Of a stretch of 64,000 nucleotides of DNA, positions 44,433 to 52,491 are shown piece by piece; the first letter of the stretch is position 1; each line of letters begins with the position of its first letter. The stretch lies in assembly GCA_900469625.1 (NCBI GenBank), contig UBXV01000021.1, positions 1 through 64,000 of the forward strand, given 5' to 3'. This DNA is from Hyphomicrobiales bacterium. GTDB lineage: Bacteria; Pseudomonadota; Alphaproteobacteria; Rhizobiales; Rhizobiaceae. The translations under genes and the position numbers were made by a program. The notes beneath the pieces were generated by a model that was given only the letters and a program-made list of their open reading frames with translations, was not told where the DNA came from and did not search any database.

Positions 44433-45146
44433 CTAATGGTAGCGGCGGATCAAGCCGACCAGCTTGCCCTGTATCTTGACGCGGTCGGGTCCGAAAATTC
44501 GTGTCTCGTAGGCCGGATTTGCCGCCTCCAGCGCAATCGACGCGCCCTTGCGACGAAAGCGCTTCAAGGTCGCTTCCTCGTCGTCGACGAGGGCAACGAT
44601 GATGTCACCGGGGTTGGCAGTCGTCGCGTTGCGAATGATCACGGTATCGCCGTCGAAGATCCCTGCCTCGATCATCGAATCGCCCTTTACCTCGAGAGCG
44701 TAGTGATCGCCGGTACCGATCATGTCGAGCGGAACGGAGATGTCGTGGGTGTTGTTCTGTATGGCCGAGATTGGCACGCCGGCGGCGATGCGACCCATGA
44801 CCGGCACCGACACCGAGCTGTTGTCGGCAACGGGCGGCGCTTTCGCCGGAGCCGGGGCGGGGGGCTTGCCGAGGCTGCCTTCGATGACGCTCGGCGAAAA
44901 GCCGCGACGGGGCTGTGTGTTCGCCGCATAGGCTTCAGGCAGCTTGATGACCTCAAGTGCGCGTGCGCGGTTCGGCAGCCGTCGGATGAAGCCGCGCTCT
45001 TCGAGCGCCGTGATCAGCCGGTGAATGCCCGACTTTGATGCCAGGTCCAAAGCATCCTTCATCTCGTCGAAGGATGGCGGTACACCGGACTCCTTCATTC
45101 GTTCGTGGATGAAGAGAAGCAATTCCTGTTGCTTGCGGGTCAGCAT
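44433..45146 (-). CDS. lexA: SOS repressor LexA
   Basis: LexA represses DNA-damage genes and is cut when RecA is activated. The 237-residue protein has the winged-helix DNA-binding domain ([17 protein letters not shown], then [13 protein letters not shown]). The self-cleavage bond is A122-G123 (RIAAGVPI), and the catalytic dyad is S157 (GDSM) and K195 (EATLKRF). The chosen start is supported by conservation and GGAGCGACTGGCC. Its own operator lies upstream. In rhizobia lexA usually sits beside comEC, which is absent here. Confidence 0.96.
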   Translation of the reverse strand: MLTRKQQELLLFIHERMKESGVPPSFDEMKDALDLASKSGIHRLITALEERGFIRRLPNRARALEVIKLPEAYAANTQPRRGFSPSVIEGSLGKPPAPAPAKAPPVADNSSVSVPVMGRIAAGVPISAIQNNTHDISVPLDMIGTGDHYALEVKGDSMIEAGIFDGDTVIIRNATTANPGDIIVALVDDEEATLKRFRRKGASIALEAANPAYETRIFGPDRVKIQGKLVGLIRRYH

Positions 45147-45179
45147 GGCCAGTCGCTCCAGAAGCGTGAAACAAATCAA

Positions 45180-45209
45180 GAACAGACACTATCTGTTCCA
45201 TATGTGTTC
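45180..45209 (-). promoter_or_regulatory. Composite LexA operator of lexA
   Basis: The plus strand reads GTTC-CATATGT-GTTC at 45195-45209, an exact alphaproteobacterial LexA box (GTTC-N7-GTTC). The left half-site is also the right arm of a perfect 19-base palindrome GAACAGA-N5-TCTGTTC at 45180-45198. It lies 34-63 bases before the lexA start, fitting autorepression. Confidence 0.85.
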
Positions 45210-45601
45210 CGCAAGTGCCTAAAATTTGGTGAATGATGCGGCTGTCGACACGGAATTGGCTGGAGCCGGCGATCCGGGAGGCTCTGTGCTGCCACGGGCC
45301 GTGGCTCACGGAGTGAGCTTGCGATGCTGAAATTGATTCGGATCCAGTCGACGCTCACGAACGTGATGACTGTCGCTGCGATAGCAGGCCCCGGTTTCGT
45401 TTGATGCCAATCGGAAGACCGTTCGACGCGGTTGGCATCGTCTGGAGTGCAGCGATTCGGTGCCTGATCGATCGGTGGGTGGCACGCGGCCAAAGTTGGC
45501 CTGTGGCAGGGGGATTCCGCCCCATGGCTATACCGACGCCGACGGGCGGATCTGGACGTAAGTTCGTCGGCAAGCTCGCCACGCGATGAAAGTCGCGTGC
45601 C
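45210..45601. other. 392-base region upstream of lexA without a gene
   Basis: I see no gene, tRNA, strong terminator or repeat. No comEC fragment, which is the usual lexA neighbour in rhizobia, is visible. Confidence 0.4.
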
Positions 45602-45997
45602 TCAGGCCGGTCGCGTGGCAGAGCAGGCGTCTTCGAATTCCTTGACGGTTTCAGCTGAATTGTCCTGTGGCAACACGGCGTCTGCGGCATCAGTCGCCAC
45701 GGGTGTGTCCCCCTCGAAGACGAAGGACTGGATGTAGTAGGCGATCGCACCCTTCCAGACGTTGCGACCATCGATCTGCTGGCAAGGGACTGCAGATTCG
45801 AAATCGGCCTGCAGGTCATCGACCGTCGCTGCACTGAGGGCGATGTTTGGCGATGCGATAATCGAAGCAATGAGCAAGGCTGCGAGCACGATGAACGTCC
45901 GAAAGATGAGGAGTGAAGCCGGTAGATTGGTTAACGATGTGAACCGCGCTTTCGTTCCGAAGTCCAGCAAGCATGCCGCGCAGCCAGGCGTGTTCAA
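45602..45997 (-). CDS. Exported protein, unknown function, start uncertain
   Basis: A frame of up to 131 residues. Only a TTG starts it at 45997; a GTG start inside the hydrophobic stretch is also possible. The hydrophobic helix FRTFIVLAALLIASIIAS looks like a signal peptide, and the mature part, from SAATVDDLQADF, has two cysteines and reads WKGAIAYYIQSFVFEG. The composition is that of a real small exported protein, but I recognise no family. Confidence 0.5.
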   Translation of the reverse strand: MNTPGCAACLLDFGTKARFTSLTNLPASLLIFRTFIVLAALLIASIIASPNIALSAATVDDLQADFESAVPCQQIDGRNVWKGAIAYYIQSFVFEGDTPVATDAADAVLPQDNSAETVKEFEDACSATRPA

Positions 45998-46310
45998 CAG
46001 TTCTTTGAGAAGGTCGATAACGGCGCTTCGAGTTGTGGCATTCAGAGCACATTTCCTCGCGACGAACGGACCGGTCTGCGATGCCGTGCTGCGATTGTTC
46101 CGGTAGGGGCAAACGCACGAAGCGTGATCGGCGCAGGCCGCTTGCCCCTCGCGCAGCTTGGGCGAGCGATGCGTTTAGGCTCGCAACGCTCGCCAGACTG
46201 TTGCGCCGACCGTGTCGTCCCGCAATTCAGCAAAGACGCACGGATGGGGCGGTCGACAGCCAGCGAAGATGTCTCATGCGCATCTGGCGCAGAGATGACC
46301 GGGTGCGATT
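45998..46310. other. 313-base region without a supportable gene
   Basis: Open frames here have no ribosome site and a random-like composition. Nothing else was seen. Confidence 0.4.
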
Positions 46311-46454
46311 TTACTTCTTGTCCTTCTTGCCGGCCGGGAAACTGCTGCCGGCAAGTTTGACCTGCGAGCCTTCGGTTGCAACGGTCGTTTTGACGGCTTT
46401 GTCCTTTTTGGGCTTTCGAACCTCGCGATTGCTGCGGACTTGACCTTTTGCCAT
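46311..46454 (-). CDS. 47-residue lysine-rich protein
   Basis: The peptide begins MAKGQVRSNREVRKPKKDKA and ends in GSSFPAGKKDKK. It follows AAGGAGACGAAC. The sequence is strongly basic and probably unstructured or nucleic-acid-associated. Short proteins starting this way are common in rhizobia, but no function is assigned. A longer frame starting 69 bases upstream would add a non-conserved leader. Confidence 0.8.
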   Translation of the reverse strand: MAKGQVRSNREVRKPKKDKAVKTTVATEGSQVKLAGSSFPAGKKDKK

Positions 46455-46621
46455 GTTCGTCTCCTTGGAAACGCGTGCCGGGGGCCCTCCTGGGCTCCGA
46501 ATGACCGGTAGCTCAGCCTGCATCGATACGCGCTTAAGTCAATGACGGCGCAGGTGGAATGATGGCTATTGAGACGCGATGCGTCGTCATGACAGGTCGG
46601 GCGGCGATGCCGTTGTCTTCT

Positions 46622-46912
46622 TCAGTTTCCGCCGCGCCGTGGCGATGCGGTGGAGGGGCCGATAACGGCGGCAACCTCTGTGATCCTGTTGGCGGGAAAT
46701 CCGCCGCGTTCGGCGTGCTCGCGAATGACGTCGGCGCTCGGTGCTTCGTGAACGCAATAGATCTTGTCGCCGGCCACGTAACTGGTGATCCACGTATAAG
46801 GCACGCCAAGATCTGCGACGACAGCGTTGGACTTGGCCGACAGCGCGCAGAGATCGTCCTGGGTGAGCTTGTCGGCGCCAGGTACGTCACGTTCTATGAT
46901 GAAGGTTGGCAT
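46622..46912 (-). CDS. DUF4242 domain protein
   Basis: A 96-residue protein that matches DUF4242: MPTFIIERDVPGADKLTQDD, then VPYTWITSYVAGDKIYCVHEAPSADVIREHAERGGFP cut to shorter segments here for length, with the conserved SYVAGDKIYCVHEAP core. The family is a small ferredoxin-like fold of unknown function, often found singly. The C-terminus (STASPRRGGN) extends beyond the domain. Confidence 0.85.
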   Translation of the reverse strand: MPTFIIERDVPGADKLTQDDLCALSAKSNAVVADLGVPYTWITSYVAGDKIYCVHEAPSADVIREHAERGGFPANRITEVAAVIGPSTASPRRGGN

Positions 46913-47217
46913 CGCTCAGTTCCTTGACTGGTTGATGGCTGTATTTCAAGCAATTCTAATGAAGTGGGAGCGGCCGGTTTCGGATTCAAGGCGTGCCGCG
47001 GCGATTTCGCCGGATGCGAATGACGGTGCAACGCTCACGGCCGGCGTCGCTCTCGACCGATGGGGTCTGGCGGAGTGCATGGAGAGATCAGGGGGCGGTG
47101 AATTGGCCCGCGTGTGTCGTCGAAGGATGCACAGGTTTTCTCAGCCCGAAACGGAATTGCGACCGCCCGACAGCGGTCGCGACGGCACCCGATGGGGCGC
47201 CAAGTGCCTATCGCAAC
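46913..47217. other. 305-base region with one inverted repeat
   Basis: No gene is supported. A perfect eight-base inverted repeat GCGACCGC and GCGGTCGC at 47159-47180 lacks a T tract and may be a binding site or simple chance. Confidence 0.3.
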
Positions 47218-47382
47218 TCAGTAGCTGAGGCGGAAGCCACCGGGGCTTGACGCCGACGGATCAGGAACCGGATTTGGACCCTGCCATTGAGCATAGGTGG
47301 TGTTGGCATCGCCGGTGCTTGCGCAACCAGACAGCGCGAGAACAGCAAAAAAAGCGGCAGTTGTCAGGTATTTAAGAGGCAT
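47218..47382 (-). CDS. 54-residue lipoprotein
   Basis: The peptide begins MPLKYLTTAAFFAVLALSGC, a lipoprotein signal whose lipobox LSGC would be cut before Cys20. The mature part is only 35 residues, with a proline-rich PNPVPDPSASSP segment. The ATG follows TGGAGAAAACC. Such tiny lipoproteins may cover the outer membrane. The role is unknown. Confidence 0.75.
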   Translation of the reverse strand: MPLKYLTTAAFFAVLALSGCASTGDANTTYAQWQGPNPVPDPSASSPGGFRLSY

Positions 47383-47608
47383 GGTTTTCTCCAGTTTTGG
47401 GAGATTGCCCAGGCCTCGATGGGCCGGAATCAGACTTTCCCTCAAATCACCTGACATGGCAAGCCGACCGACGTGCTGCCTCAGCAATGCACACGCATCT
47501 GTTGCCGCGCCGCAGGGCGTGGCTTCCAAAACGACTATGCCCCAGCCGTCGCCGCGTCCGGGCAATTGGGCGACTAACGAACTCAATGGCAGAAAATGAA
47601 ACAGGTGA

Positions 47609-47698
47609 TGGCGGAGGAGGTGGGATTCGAACCCACGGTACGCTTTCACGCACGCCGGTTTTCAAGACCGGTGCCTTAAACCGCTCGGCCACTCCTCC
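47609..47698 (-). tRNA. tRNA-Ser (anticodon UGA)
   Basis: A 90-base class II tRNA on the minus strand: acceptor GGAGGAG with CTCCTCC, discriminator G and encoded CCA. The anticodon loop is CTTGAAA (anticodon TGA), with a long variable arm (GCGTGCGTGAAAGCGTACC). Confidence 0.97.
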
Positions 47699-47708
47699 GG
47701 GCGGGGCG

Positions 47709-47738
47709 TTATTGCGCGAAGCCTTGCCGCTTTGCAAG
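47709..47738 (-). promoter_or_regulatory. Candidate promoter of tRNA-Ser
   Basis: On the minus strand CTTGCA and CAATAA are separated by 18 bases, close to the tRNA 5' end. The match to the rhizobial consensus is moderate. Confidence 0.4.
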
Positions 47739-47971
47739 ATTTAACATGCACTCGGAAAGATTTTCTTCCTGCGCGGATCAGGGACAGAGCCTCGCTAACC
47801 ATTCGTAAACCATAACTGGAGATTTCGGGCGGGCGGCTGTGTGTCGGTTCGCAATTTTGCCTTGTTGCTGTCATGTTTAATCGACTGTTCCGTTTCGGGA
47901 CGCCGAGATTTCCGCTGGGGCAAGAGCGGGAGGTTTCGAGTACGGCTTGTTCGATTGATGTTGTGGGACAG

Positions 47972-49003
47972 ATGACATCCAGTAAAAATGCGGCATATCT
48001 GATGAGGGGATTGCGCCTTGCGGCGGTTCCCGTGTTTTGCGCAGCGCTTGCGGCTTGCGGGTCGACGTCCAGTGTCAGCAAGAGCAAGCCGAGAAGCAAA
48101 GAATACTTTCCCGAGTCGGTTTATGGCGTGAAGGCCAGCCCCCGTGTTGCCACGGGCAAGAATATCCCGAAGGGCGGCGGCCGCTTTCAGGTCGGCAAGG
48201 CCTACCAGGTCAAGGGCAAGTGGTATCAGCCGAAGGAAGATTTCGGCTATAACAAGAGCGGCATGGCGTCCTGGTATGGCGCAGCATTCCACGGGCGCCT
48301 GACAGCCAACGGCGAAGTCTACGACAAATATCATCTGTCTGCCGCGCATCCGACGTTCCCGCTGCCAAGCTATGCCCGCGTCACCAATACGGAGAACGGA
48401 ACCTCTGTCATCGTCCGCGTCAACGATCGCGGTCCTTACGAGTTCGGTCGCATCATTGACGTATCCTCGAAAACGGCAGATCTGCTCGACATCAAGCGGA
48501 AGGGCAGCGCCAAGGTTCGGGTGCAATATGTCGGCCGGGCGCCGCTCGAAGGCAACGACATGCCCTACCTGATGGCGTCCTACGTCACGAAGGGCGATCG
48601 CAGCCCCGGTGTCATGCCCGAAGGCCAGATCGCGACCGGTGTGATGGTCGCCTCCAACGAGCCAATGCGAAACCAACTCGGCACGCTCACCATTCCGGCC
48701 AAAGCCTCGCTCGATACCAGTGGTCCGGTGACGGCCCTTGCAGCGCCCGTTCCGCAGTTTGCCACGCCGCAGTCGCTGGAGGAATTCGTGATGCTGCCGG
48801 AGATCGGACCGATCCCGCGCGAGCGTCCGGAATACATCCCGATGCCGGACGGCAACATGGCCTATGCGGCCGCCTATGTGGAGGTGCGGGTAAGCGACAA
48901 GGCTTCGCCGTTCGAGGCGATCATGGTCGAGACCAATCCGCTGACCCCCGACGCGATCGTCGCGCATGCGAAGCGGCAGGGCCGAGCGGGCTCGATCAGG
49001 TAG
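47972..49003 (+). CDS. rlpA: Rare lipoprotein A (RlpA-like septal ring lytic protein)
   Basis: RlpA-type proteins bind and, in some species, cleave denuded glycan strands at the septum. The 343-residue protein has a lipobox ending ALAAC at Cys29, then a low-complexity region, then the double-psi beta-barrel domain at about residues 97-190 with GMASWYGAAFHGRLTANGE and RVNDRGPYEFGRIIDVS. No SPOR domain is visible at the C-terminus. The start is uncertain: earlier in-frame methionines exist, but 47972 gives a normal lipoprotein signal. The next gene, a DacA-like protein, follows 60 bases later. Confidence 0.88.
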   Translation: MTSSKNAAYLMRGLRLAAVPVFCAALAACGSTSSVSKSKPRSKEYFPESVYGVKASPRVATGKNIPKGGGRFQVGKAYQVKGKWYQPKEDFGYNKSGMASWYGAAFHGRLTANGEVYDKYHLSAAHPTFPLPSYARVTNTENGTSVIVRVNDRGPYEFGRIIDVSSKTADLLDIKRKGSAKVRVQYVGRAPLEGNDMPYLMASYVTKGDRSPGVMPEGQIATGVMVASNEPMRNQLGTLTIPAKASLDTSGPVTALAAPVPQFATPQSLEEFVMLPEIGPIPRERPEYIPMPDGNMAYAAAYVEVRVSDKASPFEAIMVETNPLTPDAIVAHAKRQGRAGSIR

Positions 49004-49063
49004 CCCGGAGCGTTGTACCATTCTGACGACGCTGCTATGCCCAATGGGAAACCGGAGTTTCCC

Positions 49064-50224
49064 ATGCGCTTGAAGTTGCTTTCGGTCGCCTTTGGATTGG
49101 CGGCGTTGCTGGCGGGAACGGCCGCTGCCCAGACGCCGCCGGTGGCCTTCGATACCAAGGCCAAGCAGATCCTGCTTGTGGACGCCGAAACCGGCACCGT
49201 CCTGTTTTCCCGCGCCGAAAACGATCCTGTCCCGCCCGCCTCGCTTGCCAAATTGATGACGATGGAAGTGGTGGCCGAAGCCATCGCAAAGGGCGAAATC
49301 TCGGCTGAAACCGTCTACGACGTTTCCGAGCATGCGTGGCGCACCGGTGGCGCGCCCTCCGGCACATCGACGATGTTTGCGGCGCTGAAGTCACGCATCC
49401 GCGTGGCCGATCTGCTGCAGGGCATGGCCGTTCAGCTTGCCAACGATGCCTGCATTATCCTTGGGGAGGGTATGACCGGCAGCGAAGCGGCCTTTGCCTA
49501 CAAGATGACGGCGCGCGCGCGCGAACTCGGCATGCCCCTTGCCACTTTCCGCAACGCGACCGGTCTTCCCGATCCGCAAAACCAGATCACCATGAGCGAA
49601 CTGGTGACGTTGACCCGTCATCTGCACGAGGCGCATCCCGATCTCTACAGGCTCTACGCGCAGCCGGAGTTCGAGTGGAACAAGATCCTGCAGCGCAATA
49701 AGAACCCTCTGATCGCCGCCAATGTCGGGGTCGACGGTCTCGCCACGGGTTTTGCCGAGGGCTACGGCTTCTCGCTGGCCGCGTCGATGCAGCGTGGTGA
49801 CAGGCGGGTCTATCTCGCGATGGGCGGGCTTGCGACCGACAAGGATCGCACCGAGGAGAGCCGCAAGGTGCTCGACTGGGCGATGACGGCATTCGAGAAG
49901 CGGCGGATTTTTACGGATGGCGAAGCGATCGGCGAGGCGAGCATCTATGGTGGCGCCGCTTCGCATGTGGCGCTTGTCGCGGGCGGCCCGGTCGACGTGC
50001 TGTTGCCGGTCGACAATCCGGAGCGGCTGACCGCGCGTGTCGTCTATAAGTGGCCGCTGCGAGCTCCGGTCGAGGCGGGGGCCGAAGTTGGCGTCGTTCG
50101 GCTCTGGAACGGCGAAAAGCTGCTACGCGAAGTCCCGGTCAAGACAGCCTCGGCCGTAGACAAGGGCACGCTTGCAAGCCGCGCGCTCGACGCGCTGCAG
50201 GAATTGCTCTTCTTCTGGCTCTAA
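49064..50224 (+). CDS. D-alanyl-D-alanine carboxypeptidase-like protein
   Basis: A 386-residue exported protein (signal MRLKLLSVAFGLAALLAG) of the PBP5/DacA family. The SxxK nucleophile motif is intact (S60-L-A-K63). The second motif, usually SxN, reads L125-A-N127, and the third, usually KTG, reads A227-T-G229. A C-terminal domain (from about 280) with DVLLPVDNPERLTARVVY and a terminal amphipathic helix (RALDALQELLFFWL) are present. It probably binds the membrane. With two motifs altered, it may be weakly active or act only as a binder. It lies just after rlpA. Confidence 0.82.
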   Translation: MRLKLLSVAFGLAALLAGTAAAQTPPVAFDTKAKQILLVDAETGTVLFSRAENDPVPPASLAKLMTMEVVAEAIAKGEISAETVYDVSEHAWRTGGAPSGTSTMFAALKSRIRVADLLQGMAVQLANDACIILGEGMTGSEAAFAYKMTARARELGMPLATFRNATGLPDPQNQITMSELVTLTRHLHEAHPDLYRLYAQPEFEWNKILQRNKNPLIAANVGVDGLATGFAEGYGFSLAASMQRGDRRVYLAMGGLATDKDRTEESRKVLDWAMTAFEKRRIFTDGEAIGEASIYGGAASHVALVAGGPVDVLLPVDNPERLTARVVYKWPLRAPVEAGAEVGVVRLWNGEKLLREVPVKTASAVDKGTLASRALDALQELLFFWL

Positions 50225-50303
50225 CAAAACCGGCTTCGGCGGTTTCATCGGTGGGGCCAATCGGCTACACAGGGCCAAATCGCATGCGATATAGGAAAGC
50301 ACT

Positions 50304-50984
50304 GTGCCGCTGGCAAAAGGTCTGTTTGTAACATTCGAAGGCGGGGAAGGGGCCGGCAAGTCGACGCAGTTGCGGCTGCTAGCCGATTCGCTGCGCACGC
50401 TCGGCCACGAGGTGCTGACGACACGCGAGCCTGGCGGATCCGTTGGGGCGGAGGCGGTGCGCCATGTGCTGCTGTCGGGAGCGGCCGAAGCCTTTGGTGT
50501 GCGCATGGAGGCCATTCTGTTTGCAGCGGCGCGTAGCGACCATGTCGAAGAAGTCATAAGGCCGGCGCTGTCCAGGGGCGCGATCGTGCTTTGCGACCGG
50601 TTCATGGATTCCTCGCGCGTCTACCAGGGCATCACCGGCAATCTGGAGCCGGCCTTCGTCGAGACGCTCGAACGGGTCGCGATCAACGGTGTTGTGCCGG
50701 ATCGGACCGTGATTTTCGATCTGCCGGCGGCGATCGGTCTGGAGCGCGCGCAACGTCGCGCGGGCGACGACAGCCCGGACCGCTTCGAAAAGGAAGAACT
50801 GGAGACGCACGAAAAGCGCCGCGAGGCCTTTCTCGATATCGCCAATGCAGATCCGGGCCGTTGCCGCGTGATCGATGCGACGCAATCTGCCAAGGCGATC
50901 GCCGCCGAGGTGCTTGGCCTTCTGGAAAGCCTGCTCGCTGATGTCGAGGCGCCCAGTCCCTCGAATGAGGGGGCAGCCCCATGA
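50304..50984 (+). CDS. tmk: Thymidylate kinase
   Basis: Tmk phosphorylates dTMP to dTDP. The 226-residue protein starts with GTG after AGGAAAGCACT. The P-loop [11 protein letters not shown] is at about residues 11-21, and the DR-containing lid [13 protein letters not shown] is at about 97-109. The C-terminus extends beyond the usual ~205 residues with an acidic tail. The stop overlaps the start of holB, so the two are coupled. Confidence 0.95.
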   Translation: MPLAKGLFVTFEGGEGAGKSTQLRLLADSLRTLGHEVLTTREPGGSVGAEAVRHVLLSGAAEAFGVRMEAILFAAARSDHVEEVIRPALSRGAIVLCDRFMDSSRVYQGITGNLEPAFVETLERVAINGVVPDRTVIFDLPAAIGLERAQRRAGDDSPDRFEKEELETHEKRREAFLDIANADPGRCRVIDATQSAKAIAAEVLGLLESLLADVEAPSPSNEGAAP

Positions 50985-52012
50985 CGACGGAAACGCCAGG
51001 TGTGCTCGAAGGGGCAATTTCCCCCGTTCAGAACGACCGCCTGTTCGGCCATGAACAGGCCGAGGCGTTCCTGGCGCAGAGCTACAGGTCAGGCAAGGGG
51101 CACCATGCGATCCTGATCGAGGGGCCGGAAGGGATCGGTAAGGCGACGCTTGCGTTTCGCTTTGCCAGTCACATCCTCAATCATCCGGACCCGGAAAATG
51201 CGCCGGAGAGCCTCGCGGATCCGGACCCGACGTCGATTGTCAGCCGACAGCTGGCTGCCGGCGCGTCGCACAATCTTCTGCATCTGACGCGACCGGTCGA
51301 CGAGAAGACGGGCAGGGTCAAGGGTGCCATCACGGTCGACGAGGTGCGAAGGGCCGGCAAGTTCTTCGCCCAGACGTCCGGCACTGGTAACTGGCGCATC
51401 GTCATCATCGATCCCGCCGACGATCTCAACCGCAACGCGGCCAATGCCATCCTGAAGATTCTCGAGGAACCGCCGCGCCGCTCGCTGTTTCTGGTGCTCA
51501 CCCACGCGCCGGGCAAGTTGCTGCCGACGATCCGTTCGCGCTGCCTGCCGCTGCGGCTGAAGCCGCTGGAGCCGGCGGCGCTGCGCCAGGCGCTGGGCCA
51601 CCTCGGTTTCGATCTCGAGAGCGAGAATGCTGCGCGTGTTCTGGCCGCTGCCAATGGTAGCGTCGCCGAGGCGCTGAAGCTGATCAACTACGGCGGTCTG
51701 GAGATCACCGCGACCTTCGAGGCGATCCTTGCAGGGCAGGGACCGGCGATCCGCAGGGACATGCACAAGCTGGCCGATGTTCTCTCGGGAAAGGACAGCG
51801 AAACGATCTTCGATTTCTTCACCTCGTTGTTGACCGGCCGGCTGATGCGGGAGGCCCGCGATGCGGCCGTCGCCGGCGATATTATGCGCGCCGAACGCTT
51901 TGCCCGGCTTTCGGCCATGAGCGGCGAGCGTCTCACCGTCAGTGACGCCTATAACCTCGATCGCAAGCAGACCATTCTGTCGCTGCTGGATGACGTCAAG
52001 GCAGCGCTATAG
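50981..52012 (+). CDS. holB: DNA polymerase III subunit delta'
   Basis: HolB is part of the clamp loader. The 343-residue protein has the P-loop-like [11 protein letters not shown] near the N-terminus and the sensor segment [22 protein letters not shown] with the family motif LKx[16 protein letters not shown] follows. It overlaps tmk by four bases (ATGA). Its last six bases overlap the converging MazG-like gene. Confidence 0.93.
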   Translation: MTTETPGVLEGAISPVQNDRLFGHEQAEAFLAQSYRSGKGHHAILIEGPEGIGKATLAFRFASHILNHPDPENAPESLADPDPTSIVSRQLAAGASHNLLHLTRPVDEKTGRVKGAITVDEVRRAGKFFAQTSGTGNWRIVIIDPADDLNRNAANAILKILEEPPRRSLFLVLTHAPGKLLPTIRSRCLPLRLKPLEPAALRQALGHLGFDLESENAARVLAAANGSVAEALKLINYGGLEITATFEAILAGQGPAIRRDMHKLADVLSGKDSETIFDFFTSLLTGRLMREARDAAVAGDIMRAERFARLSAMSGERLTVSDAYNLDRKQTILSLLDDVKAAL

Positions 52013-52312
52013 TTCGACCTGAAACCGCCATTTGCGTTTGATCGCCGCGACGAGATCGAGATCGTGGTGGTGGGCGAAAAGCAGCACATGCCCGAGCAGG
52101 TCCGCTGCCTCGTCCGCCATGTCCGTGCGCAGATCGTCCTCTGATTTCCCATTGCGCCTACCGCGACCGGTCTGCTTGTTCCAGGCCTGGGTGAGTTCGC
52201 CGATTTCCTCCTGCATCTTCAGGATAAACCAGTCCGCATCCCGCTCGATGCCGTTGTCTTCGGCGTAGCGGGAAGATGCGACCTCGAATTGGCGTTCCAG
52301 ACGACGCAACAT
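52007..52312 (-). CDS. MazG-like nucleotide pyrophosphohydrolase
   Basis: A 101-residue all-helical protein with the metal-binding motifs EEIGE (35-39) and DEAAD (67-71) that form the E-x-x-E and D/E-x-x-D sites of the MazG/dUTPase-like group. These enzymes hydrolyse non-canonical NTPs. It is antisense to a holB-metG run. A near-match to the LexA box lies 20-33 bases before its start. Confidence 0.8.
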   Translation of the reverse strand: MLRRLERQFEVASSRYAEDNGIERDADWFILKMQEEIGELTQAWNKQTGRGRRNGKSEDDLRTDMADEAADLLGHVLLFAHHHDLDLVAAIKRKWRFQVEL

Positions 52313-52330
52313 GGTGATTCCTCTCTATTT

Positions 52331-52345
52331 GTTTCCTGTTTGTTC
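52331..52345 (-). promoter_or_regulatory. One-mismatch LexA box before the MazG-like gene
   Basis: On the plus strand GTTTCCTGTTTGTTC differs from GTTC-N7-GTTC by one base in the left half-site. It lies 19-33 bases upstream of the MazG-like start. A single mismatch site in 64 kb is not statistically strong. Confidence 0.3.
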
Positions 52346-52491
52346 TATTTCGGTGTTTGCTTCAGCGCAAGCAGGGGCGGGGCATGACTGATGCCTCGCA
52401 TCGGGGCTTTTCTGCCATCTCCCGGTTCCTTCCCAGCGGCGTATGCGCTAAGAGCGTCGTTAGCTTCATCCGAGATAGATTGAATCCGCCT

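Noticed and set aside
47795-49333. A 512-residue minus-strand frame opposite rlpA
   Set aside because: Antisense to a clear lipoprotein gene; histidine- and arginine-rich text typical of a shadow frame.
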